64,000 nucleotides of DNA from Symsagittifera roscoffensis (GCF_963678635.1 NC_087068.1:20006914-20070913), one strand, 5' to 3'. Shown: positions 34,701 through 50,000, counted from the stretch's first letter. Numbers and translations: made by a program. The notes: generated from the letters alone by a model not told the origin.

Positions 34701-37700
34701 TTTAACCAACTAATTGTTGTGATAAACTTATAATACAGTTTCCTGTGATATGACGATTATGGTACATTTGTTAGAAGAAGGCCCTGGACGCAATTTTAGA
34801 GACAAGTTCGTCAAGACGCGATATTCCCCTTCTACCCGGACACCCCCGCCGGAACCTCCACTTGTTGAAAACCAGGTTGTAATCGCTTTAAATCCTTTTT
34901 TGTTATTTTTTACTAAAAACCGATTTTCTGCAATCAGTTCGGCCATCTGTTCTTTTTCTTGTTTTGCTTCTTTTGTATCCTGTTTAGTGAATGGCCGTGT
35001 CAAAGTACAGGCCAAAATGGGTACCCAAGTAGATCAGGAAATTGTTAATAGAAACCTCAAGGACTAAGTACTGCAGCCCCAAAGATGTCGGAGCAACGGT
35101 TCACTCGCACAGAGGTGCAAAGTTAGCCGACCTTGCCGCTACTGTCTCGCGCTAAATCTCGCAGAAACTGAACTGTGTTACCATAGTAGTCGGCTTTAAT
35201 GATAAATCATCTACGGTTTCAGACTTTGCTAATGCTTGGAGATTTGTAATAAAATTGATAATTCATAGATTTAACCCAAATGTGCTTAATATCCCAAAAC
35301 CATCCTCTCTGCAAACAATCACTTAGAACATAAAAAACTTGGGGGCTCCAAGGAATTCTTTATTTCGCCTTTTAAATAAATTTTATAATTCAAGAATCCG
35401 ACTTGTTTCCCACAATCTAAACAATAATTTTAATGCTAAAATGTTTTGTAAAGATGGTATTCACTTTTCTTTTCTTTAATGTAATCAGAACTATCAAATT
35501 AAACTCAAAACATAAAATTTTCACTCTTGAAAGCTTTTAATTATAACTTTTAAAGATTAAAACTGTCAATTTTTTAAAAAAAACTTGGTTATCTTCAAAA
35601 ACGAATTTCAAGTTATCTTATTCCTTTCAAATCATTTTAATGAAAATAACTTCATTGTAGCAATTCTTCACTCAAAATATTAGCCTAGAACCAATACAAA
35701 AATCCACACTCAAAAACGATATTGAAAATTTTGCAAAAAAAATCCGAGCATCGTCACACCTAGTGAAAAACTTGCAACTGGAGAATCTTACAAAAAGTTT
35801 TTTTTCTAACCGAGGAGTTTTCATACCCGGTACGAGTTTGTGGTTTTTTGATCAGACAAAAATTTCCAGACTGCCACAAGCAAAAATGGGTAACTTCAAA
35901 CCAATTTGACCAATTTTTGGTATTTACAGACTTTGCAGACCGAACCAATGTAACCGCAACTAGTGCGACTGAAAGACAATCAACCGCGACGGCGCGATTG
36001 AACGAAAATTAATCACACTTTCTGTAGGTATCTTTGTTTGTATGTGTGGATGCATGTACGTATGAATGTTTGTATGTGTGTATGTATGTATGTTTGTATA
36101 ATAGCCATGTTTTTAGGAGTGACCTCGTTGTCTGGGGATACTAAGACTTAGCCTTCAGCTCACTATTTTTTTATATAACTAGGTTGTTTTGTTTTATTTG
36201 TTATTAAGTTTTTGTAATAGCTTTGTAGTCTGCCAGCGGAAAAAAGTTTATAAAAACTTGTTAAGTCTTGCTTTTTAAGATCTTTAACAAACTAATTGTT
36301 GTGATAAACTTATAATACAGTTTCCTGTGATATGACGATTATGGTACATTTGTTAGAAGAAGGCCCTGGACGGAATTTTAGAGACAAGTTCGTCAAGACG
36401 CGATATTCCCCTTCTACCCGGACACCCCCGCCGGAACCTCCACTTGTTGAAAACCAGGTTGTAATCGCTTTAAATCCTTTTTTGTTATTTTTTACTAAAA
36501 ACCGATTTTCTGCAATCAGTTCGGCCATCGGTTCTTTTTCTTGTTTTGCTTCTTTTGTATCCTGTTTAGTGAATGGCCGTGTCAAAGTACAGGCCAAAAT
36601 GGGTACCCAAGTAGATCAGGAAATTGTTAATAGAAACCTCAAGGACTAAGTACTGCAGCCCCAAAGATGTCGGAGCAACGGTTCACTCGCACAGAGGTGC
36701 AAAGTTAGCCGACCTTGCCGCTACTGTCTCGCGCTAAATCTCGCAGAAACTGAACTGTGTTACCATAGTAGTCGGCTTTAATGATAAATCATCTACGGTT
36801 TCAGACTTTGCTAATGCTTGGAGATTTGTAATAAAATTGATAATTCATAGATTTAACCCAAATGTGCTTAATATCCCAAAACCATCCTCTCTGCAAACAA
36901 TCACTTAGAACATAAAAAACTTGGGGGCTCCAAGGAATTCTTTATTTCGCCTTTTAAATAAATTTTATAATTCAAGAATCCGACTTGTTTCCCACAATCT
37001 AAACAATAATTTTAATGCTAAAATGTTTTGTAAAGATGGTATTCACTTTTCTTTCTATAGTGAAAATTTTTCAGTTTATTGTTCGCTTAGCTGATTTGTA
37101 TATTTTCACAACAAATTTACCCTCCTCGCTGCTAAACTAAGGCCGATCAAACGACTGCCATATTTGCAAACGCCACCTACGAAAAGAGGTTTATGGTGTG
37201 TAATTTCAAAACATATATCCTTGTCTCATGTAGCGGGCTACAGAGCAGCACCATTTATTACGATGGGGTCTCCTGCATACAAAGCACTCCAAAAAACATT
37301 GCATGAGGGTCCAACTTCACCAACAGACCACCAAGCACAACCCCCATCTCAACTCAAGAAGAAACATCATCGGCAACACCCGAAACAAACGTACTGCCCA
37401 ACGCAACACAATCTAATCCATCGCACCCAGCAATCAGTACTGTCTTCTCTGACCCCTGGAAACTTATCGACTTATCGACCATGAACTTGAACCTAAAATA
37501 AACGACATACATAAAAATGCCGTTAACTGGAAACCGCGTTTCACACTTCTAAGCAAGATCACTCCCGGTTTCCATTTCATAGAATTACTGAACCAGCAGT
37601 TGTTGTCATTAACAGAAGAAATATCAAATCCTAACGTCGCAATGAAAGCAGCAAAGATTCTCTAATATCTGCTGCTCCTCAAAACTAAATCAGAAACAAA

Positions 37701-38025
37701 CGGATCCAATTCTAAAACTTTGAGCCGCCGCATAATTTTATGGAAGCAAGGCTTACTAGACGAACTTTTCACTGAAGGAAAAGCTCTCCAAATTAGACAT
37801 TCAAAATAGACGAAGTGCGAAGTAAACGAGGAAGTTAAATAAAATCAAAAAACTAATGACTACAGGCAAATTCTGCCTCTCAGAGAAGAAAACAAAAGGA
37901 GTACTTCCCCTAAGTCATTGAAGGAAAAACTGTCCTTCGTATCCTGAAAGAAAAACATCCCGAAGCCAAAAAAGCGAAGCCTGAACCCCCCTAACTGTAT
38001 AACTGAAGTACGTGAAGACCAAAGC
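31750..38025 (+). mobile_element. Array unit 2, with an internal 1.58-kb duplication
   Basis: Same order of parts as unit 1. Landmarks are the AGACTTTCGCG zone at 32100-32220, the esterase region at 35040-35470 and again 36620-37060, the PHD-like finger at about 37150-37290 and the KHPEAK region near 37960. Bases 33891-35473 are repeated almost unchanged as 35474-37058. The first copy breaks off inside the esterase region (after TATTCACTTTTCT) and restarts at TCTTTAATGTAATCAGAAC. The unit is closest to unit 4. Confidence 0.8.
33891..37058 (+). repeat. Direct duplication of ~1,583 bp inside unit 2
   Basis: Two back-to-back copies (33891-35473 and 35474-37058) with very few differences. The frames at 34176/35760, 34728/36310 and 34750/36332 are paired copies. 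It is either very recent or an assembly duplication. Confidence 0.85.
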
Positions 38026-41000
38026 ATAACCTAATTTCAATCAATAGTAATGATTTAGACGGAAAAACAATACAGCACCGTGAAGCAACAAAAACAAACG
38101 GTGCCATGCCGGTAAATAAAAAAGGAAGAACAAGTTTTTTTTTCGTTTAAAAAACTATTTAGCGATGAGTTGTCAATTTATTTTAGCTGTTCAAGGCCGT
38201 TACCACAAACGAAAGCTCTTAAACTTCAATCTTTTAACCAAACTAGCATAAATACTAAAAATTAATCAAAACTTCAAAAAAAAAATTAAATTTATTGGAG
38301 AAATCTGAAAATTTAAAACTCGTCAAAGATCATTGAACCGTAAATGACATTGTGGCGCACCGGTAGTGATGTTGTCCATGGATACAGACTTTCGCGACCC
38401 ATTTCCAGACTTTCACGACCAAGTTTTGGTATGTCGAGACTTTCGCGGCCCACGGCACGACTTATGTCCAGACTTTCCAGTCTCAAACTCTCGGCGCGAC
38501 TATGCAATTTGGGTGTAAATCCAGATGTGGCGCGACTTTAAAAGTCTGGACATGAGTCTGGGACCTCGACCCGGGCAGCAATCATATGATTGCTGGGTTT
38601 ATTTGCATGTGCGCATATTTGCAAGAGGAGCTCTTTTAAGTAAGCCATAGCTTAATGGGCGCTGGTTATGCACGCTATTGTCGATCTAAATAAATGAGCC
38701 TTCGGGTTAGACCTCCAGACTGGGTGAAAAGGAAAAAAAAGACATAAGATAACTAAATTCAATCTAAATATAAAAAGAATCTGTTTGTTGGAATTTTAGA
38801 TTTTGAGGTCACTCTTTCCAAGTGATTAATTCCGTCTTAGATTATGAAAAAGTATATCGTTCATGTGATCGTATATTTTAAAAATTGCAGATTCAAAGTT
38901 ATTACGAGCAGTTTAATCCTCTGTTGGCTAAGTAAACAACAATAAACGAACAGTTTAAGCCCAGTGTTTATTTTTAACCGCATTCGTTAAATTTTCATAA
39001 ACTTGGTAAATACATTTCGACGGCACCAAAATTGATTGTAATTTTGTTTTTTCTAAACTATACATTTTTTTAAGGGAAAAAATGTTTTTTTAAATCACAA
39101 TGCAAACTGACCCTAATTGCGGAAAGACTGAGGCCAATGAACATTGTTTGCAATCTCAATACGCTAAGAAAAGACAAACAAGGATAGCCGGTTGCCGTTC
39201 AAATAAGTAGGACCGTATTGTTTAGAAGACTCACAAAATTTTTTCTGAAGCTTTTTTCTCCAACAATCCTTTTGCGTGGTGTAATGAAAATATAAAGCAG
39301 AAACCAAAAATTTAATGACAAATAACTTACAAAAAAAATTGAAACATTTTTTCTTCAAATGTTTCTTTTTTTTTGCAGAAATTGTTTGGATTTTTTGAAG
39401 TTCGTTATTCCCTGATTAAAAAAACGTATCAGTCGAGTGTAGGAAAAAAGATATATTTAAAAAATACATATACAATTTAAAACAAATTTTTTAAATATAA
39501 ATATTTAAGGTTTTTGAAAGTCACAATAAAATAGGCAAATCGGACACCGGTTTTTGTTGACAGATAACTTGGAAAAAAAATTAACAAAGTTTTTTGTTTT
39601 GAGCTATATGGCGCCAAAAATTATCAAAAAAAGATTTTGGGAAATTCTACTCGCTCAAAATTAAAGTATGGCCCAACCAGTTTTTTTCGACATTCGAACA
39701 TTTTTTGAATTTTTTTAATGTCGTTTGAATCAGTGCTGAAAAGGCTTCATTATAACCTCTTACGGTCTTGAACGGTCCCAAGCTAAAATGACATCTCAAG
39801 CGTGCTGGTAATCTTTTTTTACTATAGGTTCAAATCATTTATACTACAGAACTAATGACAAAAAAAACAGAGCCCGGATGAGTTGCTGTTCTGGCATTTT
39901 GAAAAGGTTGTTTTGGCTAAAAAACTGTTTTTTATTCCCATTTTTTCCTATTTATGCAGGAGGTTTTTCACATCAAGTTTCAAAACTTTTTTTTTCGCTT
40001 TTGAAGCTGAAAATTTTGAAACTTTAGACTAGTCAAATCTCCGCATGTTCAAAACAGCATTCGAAATTAAAAAAAAAAAAACCAGAAAAATCAAGATTAA
40101 GAAAAAGCAATAAACGTTTGAAAATTACAATAAGTAATCTCTAATGGAATCAGAACTATCAAATTAAACTCAAAATATAAAAACTATCACTCTTGAAAAC
40201 TTTTGATTATAACTTTTCAAGATTAAAGCTGTCAATTTTTAAAAAAATCAAGGTTATCTTTAAAAACGATTTTTTATTCATTTTAAATCATTTTAATAAT
40301 TCTTCACTCACAATATTAGTCTAGAACCAATCAAAAATTCCACTCTCAAAAACGATATTGAAAATTTTGCAAAAAAAAATCCGAGCATCGTCACACCTAG
40401 TGAAATATTTGTAACTGGGGAATCTTGCAAAAAAATTTTTTTCTTACCGAGGAGTTTTCATACCCGGTACGAGTTTGTGGTTTTTTGATTGTGGATGCAT
40501 GTACGTATGAATGTTTGTATGTTTGTATGTATGTATGTTTGTATAATAGCCATGTTTTTAGGAGTGACCTCGTTGTCTGGGGATACTAAGACTCAGCCTT
40601 CAGCTCACTATTTTTGCATATAACTAAGTTATTTTGCGCGGTTTGGCCGATGGGTTTTAAGTTGTAATGAATTTGTCAGCTCAATGTTGATGAACCACAC
40701 ATTGAACTCGCTAGGTAGAGACGGTTAAAAGCATGTGAAGCTGTGTTTAGAAGCCAGCCTTTCATAATCTAGCTTTTCTTCCATCGGTGTGCACTTCAGG
40801 GCGAATGTTATAACCCTTGCAAAATGTTTTTTGATCTCATTTAGCCATTTAAGTCTTTATTTGTTATTAAGTTTTTGTAATAGCTTTGTAGTCTTTAACA
40901 ATTTTTTGAAAAACGAGTTGTCCTGAATGACAGTTTTTCTGAAGATGGTTGCGTCTTATCATTTCACGCCAGCGGAAAAAAAATTTATAAAAACTTGTTA

Positions 41001-42758
41001 AGTCTTGCTTTTTAAGACCTTTAACCAACTAATTGTTGTGATAAACTTTTTATACAGTTTCCTGTGATATGACGATTATGGTACGTTTGTTAGAAGAAGG
41101 CCCTGGACGGGATTTTAGAGACAAGCTCGATAAGACGCGATATTCCCCTTCTACCCGGACACCCCCGCCGGAACCTCCACTTGTTGAAAACCAGGTTGTA
41201 ATCGCTTTAAATCCTTTTTTGTTATTTTTTTTTACTAAAAACCGATTTTCTGCAATCAGTTCGGCCATCTGTTCTTTTTCTTGTTTTGCTTCTTTTGTAT
41301 CCTGTTTAGTGAATGGCCGTGTCAAAGTACAGGCCAAAATGGGTACCTAAGTGGATCAAGAAATTGTTAATAGAAACCTCAAGGACTAAGTACTGCAGCC
41401 CCAAAGATGTCGGAGCAACGGTTCACTCGCACAGAGGTGCAAAGTTAGCCGACCTTGCCGCTACTGTCTTGCGCTAAATCTCGCAGAAACTGAACTGTGT
41501 TACCATAGTAGTCGGCTTTAAGGATAAATCATCTACGGTTTCAGACTTTGCTAATGCTTGGAGATTTGTAACAAAATTGATAATTCATAGATTTAACCCA
41601 AATGTGCTTAATATCCCAAAACCATCCTCTCTGCAAACAATCACTTAGAACATAAAAAACTTGGGGGCTCCAAGGAATTCTTTATTTCGCCTTTTAAATA
41701 AATTTTATAATTCAAGAATCCGACTTGTTTCCCACAATCTAAACAATAATTTTAAGGCTAAAATGTTTTGTAAAGATGGTATTCACTTTTCTTTCTATAG
41801 TGAAAATTTTTCAGTTTAATGTTCGCTTAGCTGATTTGTATATATTCACAACAAATTTACCCTCCTCGCTGCTAAACTAAGGCCGATCAAACGACTGCCA
41901 TATTTGCAAACGCCACCTACGAAAAGAGGTTTATGGTGTGTAATTTGCAAAACATATATCCATGTCTCATGTAGCGGGCTACAGAGCAGCACCATTTATT
42001 TCGATGGGTTCTCCTGCATACAAAGCACCCCAAAAACATTGCAAGAGGGTCCAACTTCACCAACAGACCACCAAGCACAACCCCCATCTCAACTCAAGAA
42101 GAAACATCATCGGCAACACCCGAAGTAAACGTACTGCCCAACGCAACACAATCTAATCCATCGCACCCAGCAATCAGTACTGTCCTCTCTGACCCCTGGA
42201 AACTTATCGACTTATCGACCATGAACTTGAACCTAAAATAAACGACATACATAAAAATGCCGTTAACTGGAAACCGCGTTTCACACTTCTAAGCAAGATC
42301 ACCCCCGGTTTCCAATTCATAGAATTACTGAGCCAGCCGTTGTTGTCATTAACAGAAGAAATATCAAATCCTAACGTCGCAATGAAAGCAGCAAAGATTC
42401 TCTAATATCTGCTGCTCCTCAAAACTAAATCAGAAACAAACGGATCCAATTCTAAAACTCTGAGCCGCCGCATAATTTTATGGAAGCAAGGCTTACTAGA
42501 CGAACTTTTCACTTATGGAAAAGCTCTCCAATTTATACATTCAAAATAGAAGAAGTGCGAAGTAAACGAGGAAGTTAAATAAAATTAAAAAACTAATGAG
42601 TACAGGCAAATTCTGCCTCTCAGAGAAGAAAACAAAAGGAGTACTTCCCCTAAACGAAGTCATTGAAGGAAAAACTGTCCTTCGTATCCTGAAAAAAACA
42701 CCCCGAAGCCAAAACAGCGAAGCCTAACTATATAACTGAAGTACGTGAAGACCAAAGC
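38026..42758 (+). mobile_element. Array unit 3 (type B)
   Basis: Same order of parts. It shares with unit 5 a ~400-base deletion that joins GTGGTTTTTTGA directly to TTGTGGATGCATGTAC (40490; 49410). It also shares small changes in the AGACTTTCGCG zone (AATTTGGGTGTAAATCCAGA). It keeps the PHD-like finger (41905-42000, with C-x2-C-x4-H-x2-C readable as CVICKTYIHVSC). Confidence 0.8.
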
Positions 42759-45700
42759 ATAACCTAATTTCAATCAATAGTTATGATTTAGACGGAAAAA
42801 CAATACAGCACCGTGAAGCAACAAAAACAAACGGTGCCATGCCGGTAAATAAAAAAGAAAGAACAAGTTGTTTTTTTTTCGTTTAAAAAACTATTTAGCG
42901 ATGAGTTGTCAATTTATTTTAGCTGTTGAAGGCCGTTACCACAAACGAAAGCTCTTAAACATCAATCTATTAACCCAACTAGCATAAACACTAAAAATTA
43001 ATCAAAAATTCAAAAAAAAATTAAATTTATTGGAAAAATCTGAAAATTTATACTCGTCAAAGATCATCGAACCGTAAATGACATTGCGGCGCTCCGGTAG
43101 TGATGTTGTCCATGGACACAGACTTTCGCGACCCATTTCCAGACTTTCGCGACCAAATTTTGGTATATCGAGACTTTCGCGGCCGACGGCACGACTTATG
43201 TCCAGACTTTCCAGTCTCAAACTCTCGGTGTGACTATGCAATGTGGATCTAAATCCGGATGTGGCGCGCCTCCTAAAGTCTGGACACGAGTCTGGGAGCT
43301 CGATCTGGGCAGCAATCATATGATTGCTGGGTTTATTCGCACAAGCGCATATTTGCAAGAGGAGCTGTTTTAAGTAAGCCATAGCTTAATGGGCGCTGGT
43401 TATATATAAAAAGAATCTGTTTGTTGAAATTTTAGATTTTGAGGTCACTCTTTCCAAGTGAATAATTCCGTTTTAGATTATGAAAAAGTATATCGTTCAT
43501 GTGTACGAAATTTTTTCTGAAGCTTTTTTTTCCAATAATTTTTTTACGTGGTGTAATGAAAATATAAAGCAGAAACCAAAAATTTAATGACAAATAACTT
43601 ACAAAAAAATTTTGAAATGTTTTTTTTTTCAAATGTTTCTTTTTTTTGCAGAAATTGTTTGGATTTTTTGAAGTTCGTTATTCCCTGATTAAAAAAACGT
43701 ATCAGTTGAGTGTAGGAAAAAAGATATATTTAAAAAATACATATACACATTAAAAATTTTATTTAAATACAAAAATTTAAGGTTTTTGAAAGTCATTATA
43801 AAATAGGCAAATCGAACACCTTGGAAAAAATTAACAAAGTTTTTTTTTGAGCTAAAATGGCGCCAAAAATTATCAAAAAATGATTTTGGGAAATTCTACT
43901 TGATCAAAAGTAAAGTATGGCCCAAAAACTTTAAGCCAGTTTTTTTCGACGTTCGAACATTTTTTGAACTTTTTAATGTAGTTTGAATCAGTGCTGAAAA
44001 AGCTTCATCATAAATCCTTACGATCTTGAACGGTCCCAAGCTAAAATGACATCTCAAGCGTGCTGTTAATCTTTTTTACTATAGGTTCAAATCATTTAAA
44101 CTACAGAACTTATGACAAAAAAAACAGAGCCCGGATGAGTTGCTGTTCTGGCATTTTGAAAACGTTGTTTTGGCTAAAAAACTGTTTTTTATTCCCATTT
44201 TTTCCGATTTATGCAGGAGGTTTTTCACATCAAGTTTCAAAATTTTTTTTTCGCTTTTGAAGCTGAAAATTTTGAAACTTTAGACTAGTCAAATCTCCGC
44301 ATGTTCAAAACAGCATTCGAAAATTTTAAAAAAAAAACCAGAAAAATCAAGATTAAGAAAAAGCAATAAACGTTTGAAAATTACAATAAGTAATCTTTAA
44401 TGTAATCAGAACTATCAAATTAAACTCAAAACATAAAATTTTCACTCTTGAAAGCTTTTAATTATAACTTTTCAAGATTAAAACTGTCAATTTTTTAAAA
44501 AAAACTTGGTTATCTTCAAAAACGAATTTCAAGTTATCTTATTCATTTCAAATCAATTTAATGAAAATAACTTCATTGTAGCAATTCTTCACTCAAAATA
44601 TTAGCCTAGAACCAATACAAAAATCCACACTCAAAAACGATATTGAAAATTTTGCAAAAAAAATCCGAGCATCGTCACACCTAGTGAAAAACTTGCAACT
44701 GGAGAATCTTACAAAAAGTTTTTTTTCTAACCGAGGAGTTTTCATACCCGGTACGAGTTTGTGGTTTTTTGATCAGACAAAATTTTCCAGACTGCCACAA
44801 GCAAAAATGGGTAATTTCAAACCAATTTGACCAATTTTTGGTATTTACAGACTTTGCAGACCGAACCAATGTAACCGCAACTAGTGCGACTGAAAGACAA
44901 TCAACCGCGACGGCGCGATTGAACGAAAATTAATCACACTTTCTGTAGGTATCTTTGTTTGTATGTGTGGATGCATGTACGTATGAATGTTTGTATGTGT
45001 GTATGTATGTATGTTTGTATAATAGCCAGATTTTTAGGAGTGACCTCGTTGTCTGGGGATACTAAGACTTAGCCTTCAGCTCACTATTTTTGCATATAAC
45101 TAGGTTGTTTTGTTTTATTTGTTAATAAGTTTCTGTAATAGCTTTGTAGTCTTTAACAATTTTTTGAAAAACGAGTTGTCCTGAATGACAGTTTTTCTGA
45201 AGTTGGTTGCGTCTTATCATTTCACGCCAGCGGAAAAAAATTTATAAAAACTTGTTAAGTCTTGCTTTTTAAGACCTTTAACCAACTAATTGTTGTGATC
45301 AACTTATAATACAGTTTCCTGTGATATGACGATTATGGTACATTTGTTAGAAGAAGGCCCTGGACGGGATTTTAGAGACAAGTTCGTCAAGACGCGATAT
45401 TCCCCTTCTACCCAGACACCCCCGCCGGAACCTCCACTTGTTGAAAACCAGGTTGTAATCGCTTTAAATCCTTTTTTGTTATTTTTTACTAAAAACCGAT
45501 TTTCTGCAATCAGTTCGGCCATCTGTTCTTTTTCTTGTTTTGCTTCTTTTGTATCCTGTTTAGTGAAGGGCCGTGTCAAAGTACAGGCCAAAATGGGTAC
45601 CCAAGTAGATCAGGAAATTGTTAATAGAAACCTCAAGGACTAAGTACTGCAGCCCCAAAGATGTCGGAGCAACGGTTCACTCGCACAGAGGTGCAAAGTT

Positions 45701-47005
45701 AGCCGACCTTGCCGCTACTGTCTCGCGCTAAATCTCGCAGAAACTGAACTGTGTTACCATAGTAGTCGGCTTTAATGATAAATCATCTACGGTTTCAGAC
45801 TTTGCTAATGCTTGGAGATTTTTAATAAAATTGATAATTCATAAATTTAACCCAAATGTGCTTAATATCCCAAAACCATCCTCTCTGCAAACAATCACTT
45901 AGAACATAAAAAACTTGGGGGCTCCAAGGAATTTTTTATTTCGCCTTTTAAATAACTTTTATATTCAAGAATCCGACTTGTTTCCCACAATCTAAACAAT
46001 AATTTTAATGCTAAAATGTTTTGTAAAGATGGTATTCACTTTTCTTTCTATAGTGAAAATTTTTCAGTTTATTGTTCGCTTAGCTGATTTGTATATTTTC
46101 ACAACAAATTTACCCTCCTCGCTGCTAAACTAAGGCCGATCAAACGACTGCCATATTTGCAAACGCCACCTACGAAAAGAGGTTTATGGTGTGTAATTTG
46201 CAAAACATATATCCATGTCTCATGTAGCGGGCTACACCATTTATTACGATGGGTTTTCCTGCATACAAAGCACCCCAAAAAACATTGCAAGAGGGTCCAA
46301 CTTCACCAACAGACCACCAAGCACAACCCCCATCTCAACTCAAGAAGAAACATCATCGGCAACACACGAAACAAACGTACTGCCCAACGCAACACAATCT
46401 AATCCATCGCACCCAGCAATCAGTACTGTCCTCTCTGACCCCTGGAAACTTATCGACTTATCGACCATGAACTTGAACCTAAAATAAACGACATACATAA
46501 AAATGCCGTTAACTGGAAACCGCGTTTCACACTTCTAAGCAAGATCACCCCCGGTTTCCAATTCATAGAATTACTGAACCAGCCGTTGTTGTGATTAACA
46601 GAAGAAATATCAAATCCTAACGTCGCAATGAAAGCAGCAAAGATTCTCTAATATCTGCTGCTCCTCAAAACTAAATCAGAAACAAACGGATCCAATTCTA
46701 AAACTCTGAGCCGCCGCATAATTTTATGGAAGCAAGGCTTACTAGACGAACTTTTCACTGAAGGAAAAGCTCTCCAAATTAGACATTCAAAATAGACGAA
46801 GTGCGAAGTAAACGAGGAAGTTAAATAAAATTAAAAAACTAATGAGTACAGGCAAATTCTGCCTCTCGGAGAAGAAAACAAAAGGAGTACTTCCCCTAAA
46901 CGAAGTCATTGAAGGAAAAACTGTCCTTCGTATCCTGAAAAAAAAACACCCCGAAGCCAAAACAGCGAAGCCTAACTATATAACTGAAGTACGTGAAGAC
47001 CAAAG
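42759..47005 (+). mobile_element. Array unit 4 (type A)
   Basis: Same order of parts. It is closest to unit 2 (shared IAAQIELPDSCPDFRRRATS in the minus frame, versus VEVPDSCPDF in unit 1). Two deletions in the leader, near 43402 and 43505, make it the shortest unit, about 4.25 kb. Confidence 0.8.
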
Positions 47006-50000
47006 CATAACCTAATTTCAATCAATAGTTATGATTTAGACGGAAAAACAATAAAGCACCTATTTAGCGATGAGTTGTCAATTTATTTTAGCTGTTCAAG
47101 CCCGTTACCACAAACGAAAGCTCTTAAACTTCAATCTGTTAACCCAACTAGCATAAATACTAAAAATTAATCAAAACTTCAAAAAAAAAATTAAATTTAT
47201 TGGAGAAATCTGAAAGTTTAAAACTCGTCAAAGATCATCGAACCGTAAATGACATTGTGGCGCTCCGGTAGTGATGTTGTCCATGGATACAGACTTTCGC
47301 GACCCATTTCCAGACTTTCACGGCCAAATTTTGGTATGTCGAGACTTTCGCGGCCCACGGCACGACTTATGTCCAGACTTTTCAGTCTCAAACTCTCGGC
47401 GCGACTATGCAATTTGGGTGTAAATCCAGATGTGGCGCGACTTTAAAAGTCTGGACATGAGTCTGGGACCTCGACCCGGGCAGCAATCATATGATTGCTG
47501 GGTTTATTTGCATGTGCGCATATTTGCAAGAGGAGCTCTTTTAAGTAAGCCATAGCTTAATGGGCGCTGGTTATGCGCGCTATTGTCGATCTAAATAAAT
47601 GAGCCTTCGGTTGAGACCTCCGGACTGGGTGAAAATGAAAAAAAAAAGACATAAGATAAATAAATTCAATCTAAATATAAAAAGAATCTGTTTGTTGGAA
47701 TTTTAGATTTTGAGGTCACTCTTTCCAAGTGATTAATTCCGTTTTAGATTATGAAAAAGTATATCGTTCATGTGATCGTATATTTTAAAAATTGCAGATT
47801 CAAAGTTATTACGAGCAGTTTAATCCTCTGTTGGCTAAATAAACAACAATAATTGAACAGTTTAAGCCCAGTGTTTATTTTTAACCGCATTCGTTAAATT
47901 TTCATAAACTTGGTAAGTACAATTCGACGGCACCAAAATTGATTGTGATGTTGTTTTTTCTAAACTATACATTTTTTTAAGGGAAAAAATGTTTTTGAAA
48001 TCACAATGCAAACTGACCCTAATTGCGGAAAGACTCAGGCCAATGAACATTGTTTGCAATCTCAGTACGCTAAGAAAAGACAAACAAGGATAGCCGGTTG
48101 CCGTTCAAATAAGTAGGACCGTATTGTTTAGAAGATTCACAAAATTTGTTCTGAAGCTTTTTTCTCCAATAATCCTTTTGCGTGGTGTAATGAAAATATA
48201 AAGCAGAAACCGAAAATTTAATGACAAATAACTTACAAAAAAAAATGAAACATTTTTTCTTCAAATGTTTCTTTTTTTTGCAGAAATTGTTTGGATTTTT
48301 TGAAGTTCGTTATTCCCTGATTAAAAAAACGTATCAGTCGAGTGTAGAAAAAAAGATATATTTAAAAAATACATATATACATTAAAAAAAATTTTTAAAT
48401 ATAAATATTTAAGGTTTTTGAAAGTCACAATAAAATAGGCAAATCGGACACCGGTTTTTGTTGACAGATAACTTGGAAAAAAAATAACAAAGTTTTTTGT
48501 TTTGAGCTATATGGCGCCAAAAATTATCAAAAAATGATTTTGGGAAATTCTACTCGCTCAAAATTAAAGTATGGCCAACCAGTTTTTTTCGACATTCGAA
48601 CATTTTTTGAATTTTTTTAATGTCGTTTGAATCAGTGCTGAAAAGGCTTCATTATAACCTCTTACGGTCTTGAACGGTCCCAAGCTAAAATGACATCTCA
48701 AGCGTGCTGGTAATCTTTTTTTACTATAGGTTCAAATCATTTAAACTACAGAACTAATGACAAAAAAAACAGAGCCCGGATGAGTTGCTGTTCTGGCATT
48801 TTGAAAAGGTTGTTTTGGCTAAAAAACTGTTTCTTTTTCCCATTTTTTCCTATTTATGCAGGAAATTTTTCACATCAAGTTTCAAAACTTTTTTTTCGCT
48901 TTTGAAGCTGAAAATTTTGAAACTTTAGACTAGTCAAATCTCCGCATGTTCAAAACAGCATTCGAAATTTAAAAAAAAAACCAGAAAAATCAAGATTAAG
49001 AAAAAGCAATAAACGTTTGAAAATTACAATAAGTAATCTCTAATGGAATCAGAACTATCAAATTAAACTCAAAATATAAAAACTTTCACTCTTGAAAACT
49101 TTTGATTATAACTTTTCAAGATTAAAGCTGTCAATTTTAAAAAAATCAAGGTTATCTTTAAAAACGAATTTTTTTTTCATTTTAAATCCTTTTAATTAAA
49201 ATAACCTCATTGTAGCAATTCTTCACTCACAATATTAGTCTAGAACCAATCAAAAATTCCACACTCAAAAACGATATTGAAAATTTTGCAAAAAAAAAAT
49301 CCGAGCATTGTCACACCTAGTGAAATACTTGTAACTGGGGAATCTTGCAAAACGTTTTTTTTCTTACCGAGGAGTTTTCATACCCGGTACGAGTTTGTGG
49401 TTTTTTGATTGTGGATGCATGTACGTATGAATGTTTGTATATGTGTATGCATGTATGTTTGTATAATAGCCATGTTTTTAGGAGTGACCTCGTTGTCTGG
49501 GGATACTAAGACTCAGCCTTCAGCTCACTATTTTTGCATATAGCTAAGTTATTTTGCGCGGTTTGGCCGATGTGTTTTAAGTTGTAATGAACTTGTCAGC
49601 TCAATATTGATGAACCACACATTGAACTCGCTAGGTAGAGACGGTTAAACGCATGTGAAGCTGTGTTTAGAAGCCAGCCTTTCATAATCTAGCTTTTCTT
49701 CCGTCGGTGTGCACTTCAGGGCGAATGTTATAACCCTTGCAAAATGTTTTTTGATCTCATTTAGCCATTTAAGTCTTTATTTGTTATTAAGTTTTTGTAA
49801 TAGCTTTGTAGTCTTTAACAATTTTTTGAAAAACGAGTTGTCCTGAATGACAGTTTTTCTGAAGTTGGTTGCGGCTTATCATTTCACGCCAGCGGAAAAA
49901 AAATTTATAAAAACTTGTTAAGTCTTGCTTTTTAAGATCTTTAACCAACTAATTGTTGTGATAAACTTATAATACAGTTTCCTGTGATATGACGATTATG

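Noticed and set aside
34728-35067. Lys/Glu-rich minus frame (95 codons) and + frame (105 codons) repeated in each array unit
   Set aside because: Both strands are open over the same bases and neither matches a known domain. The + frame may be part of the element's leader, but nothing shows it is translated.
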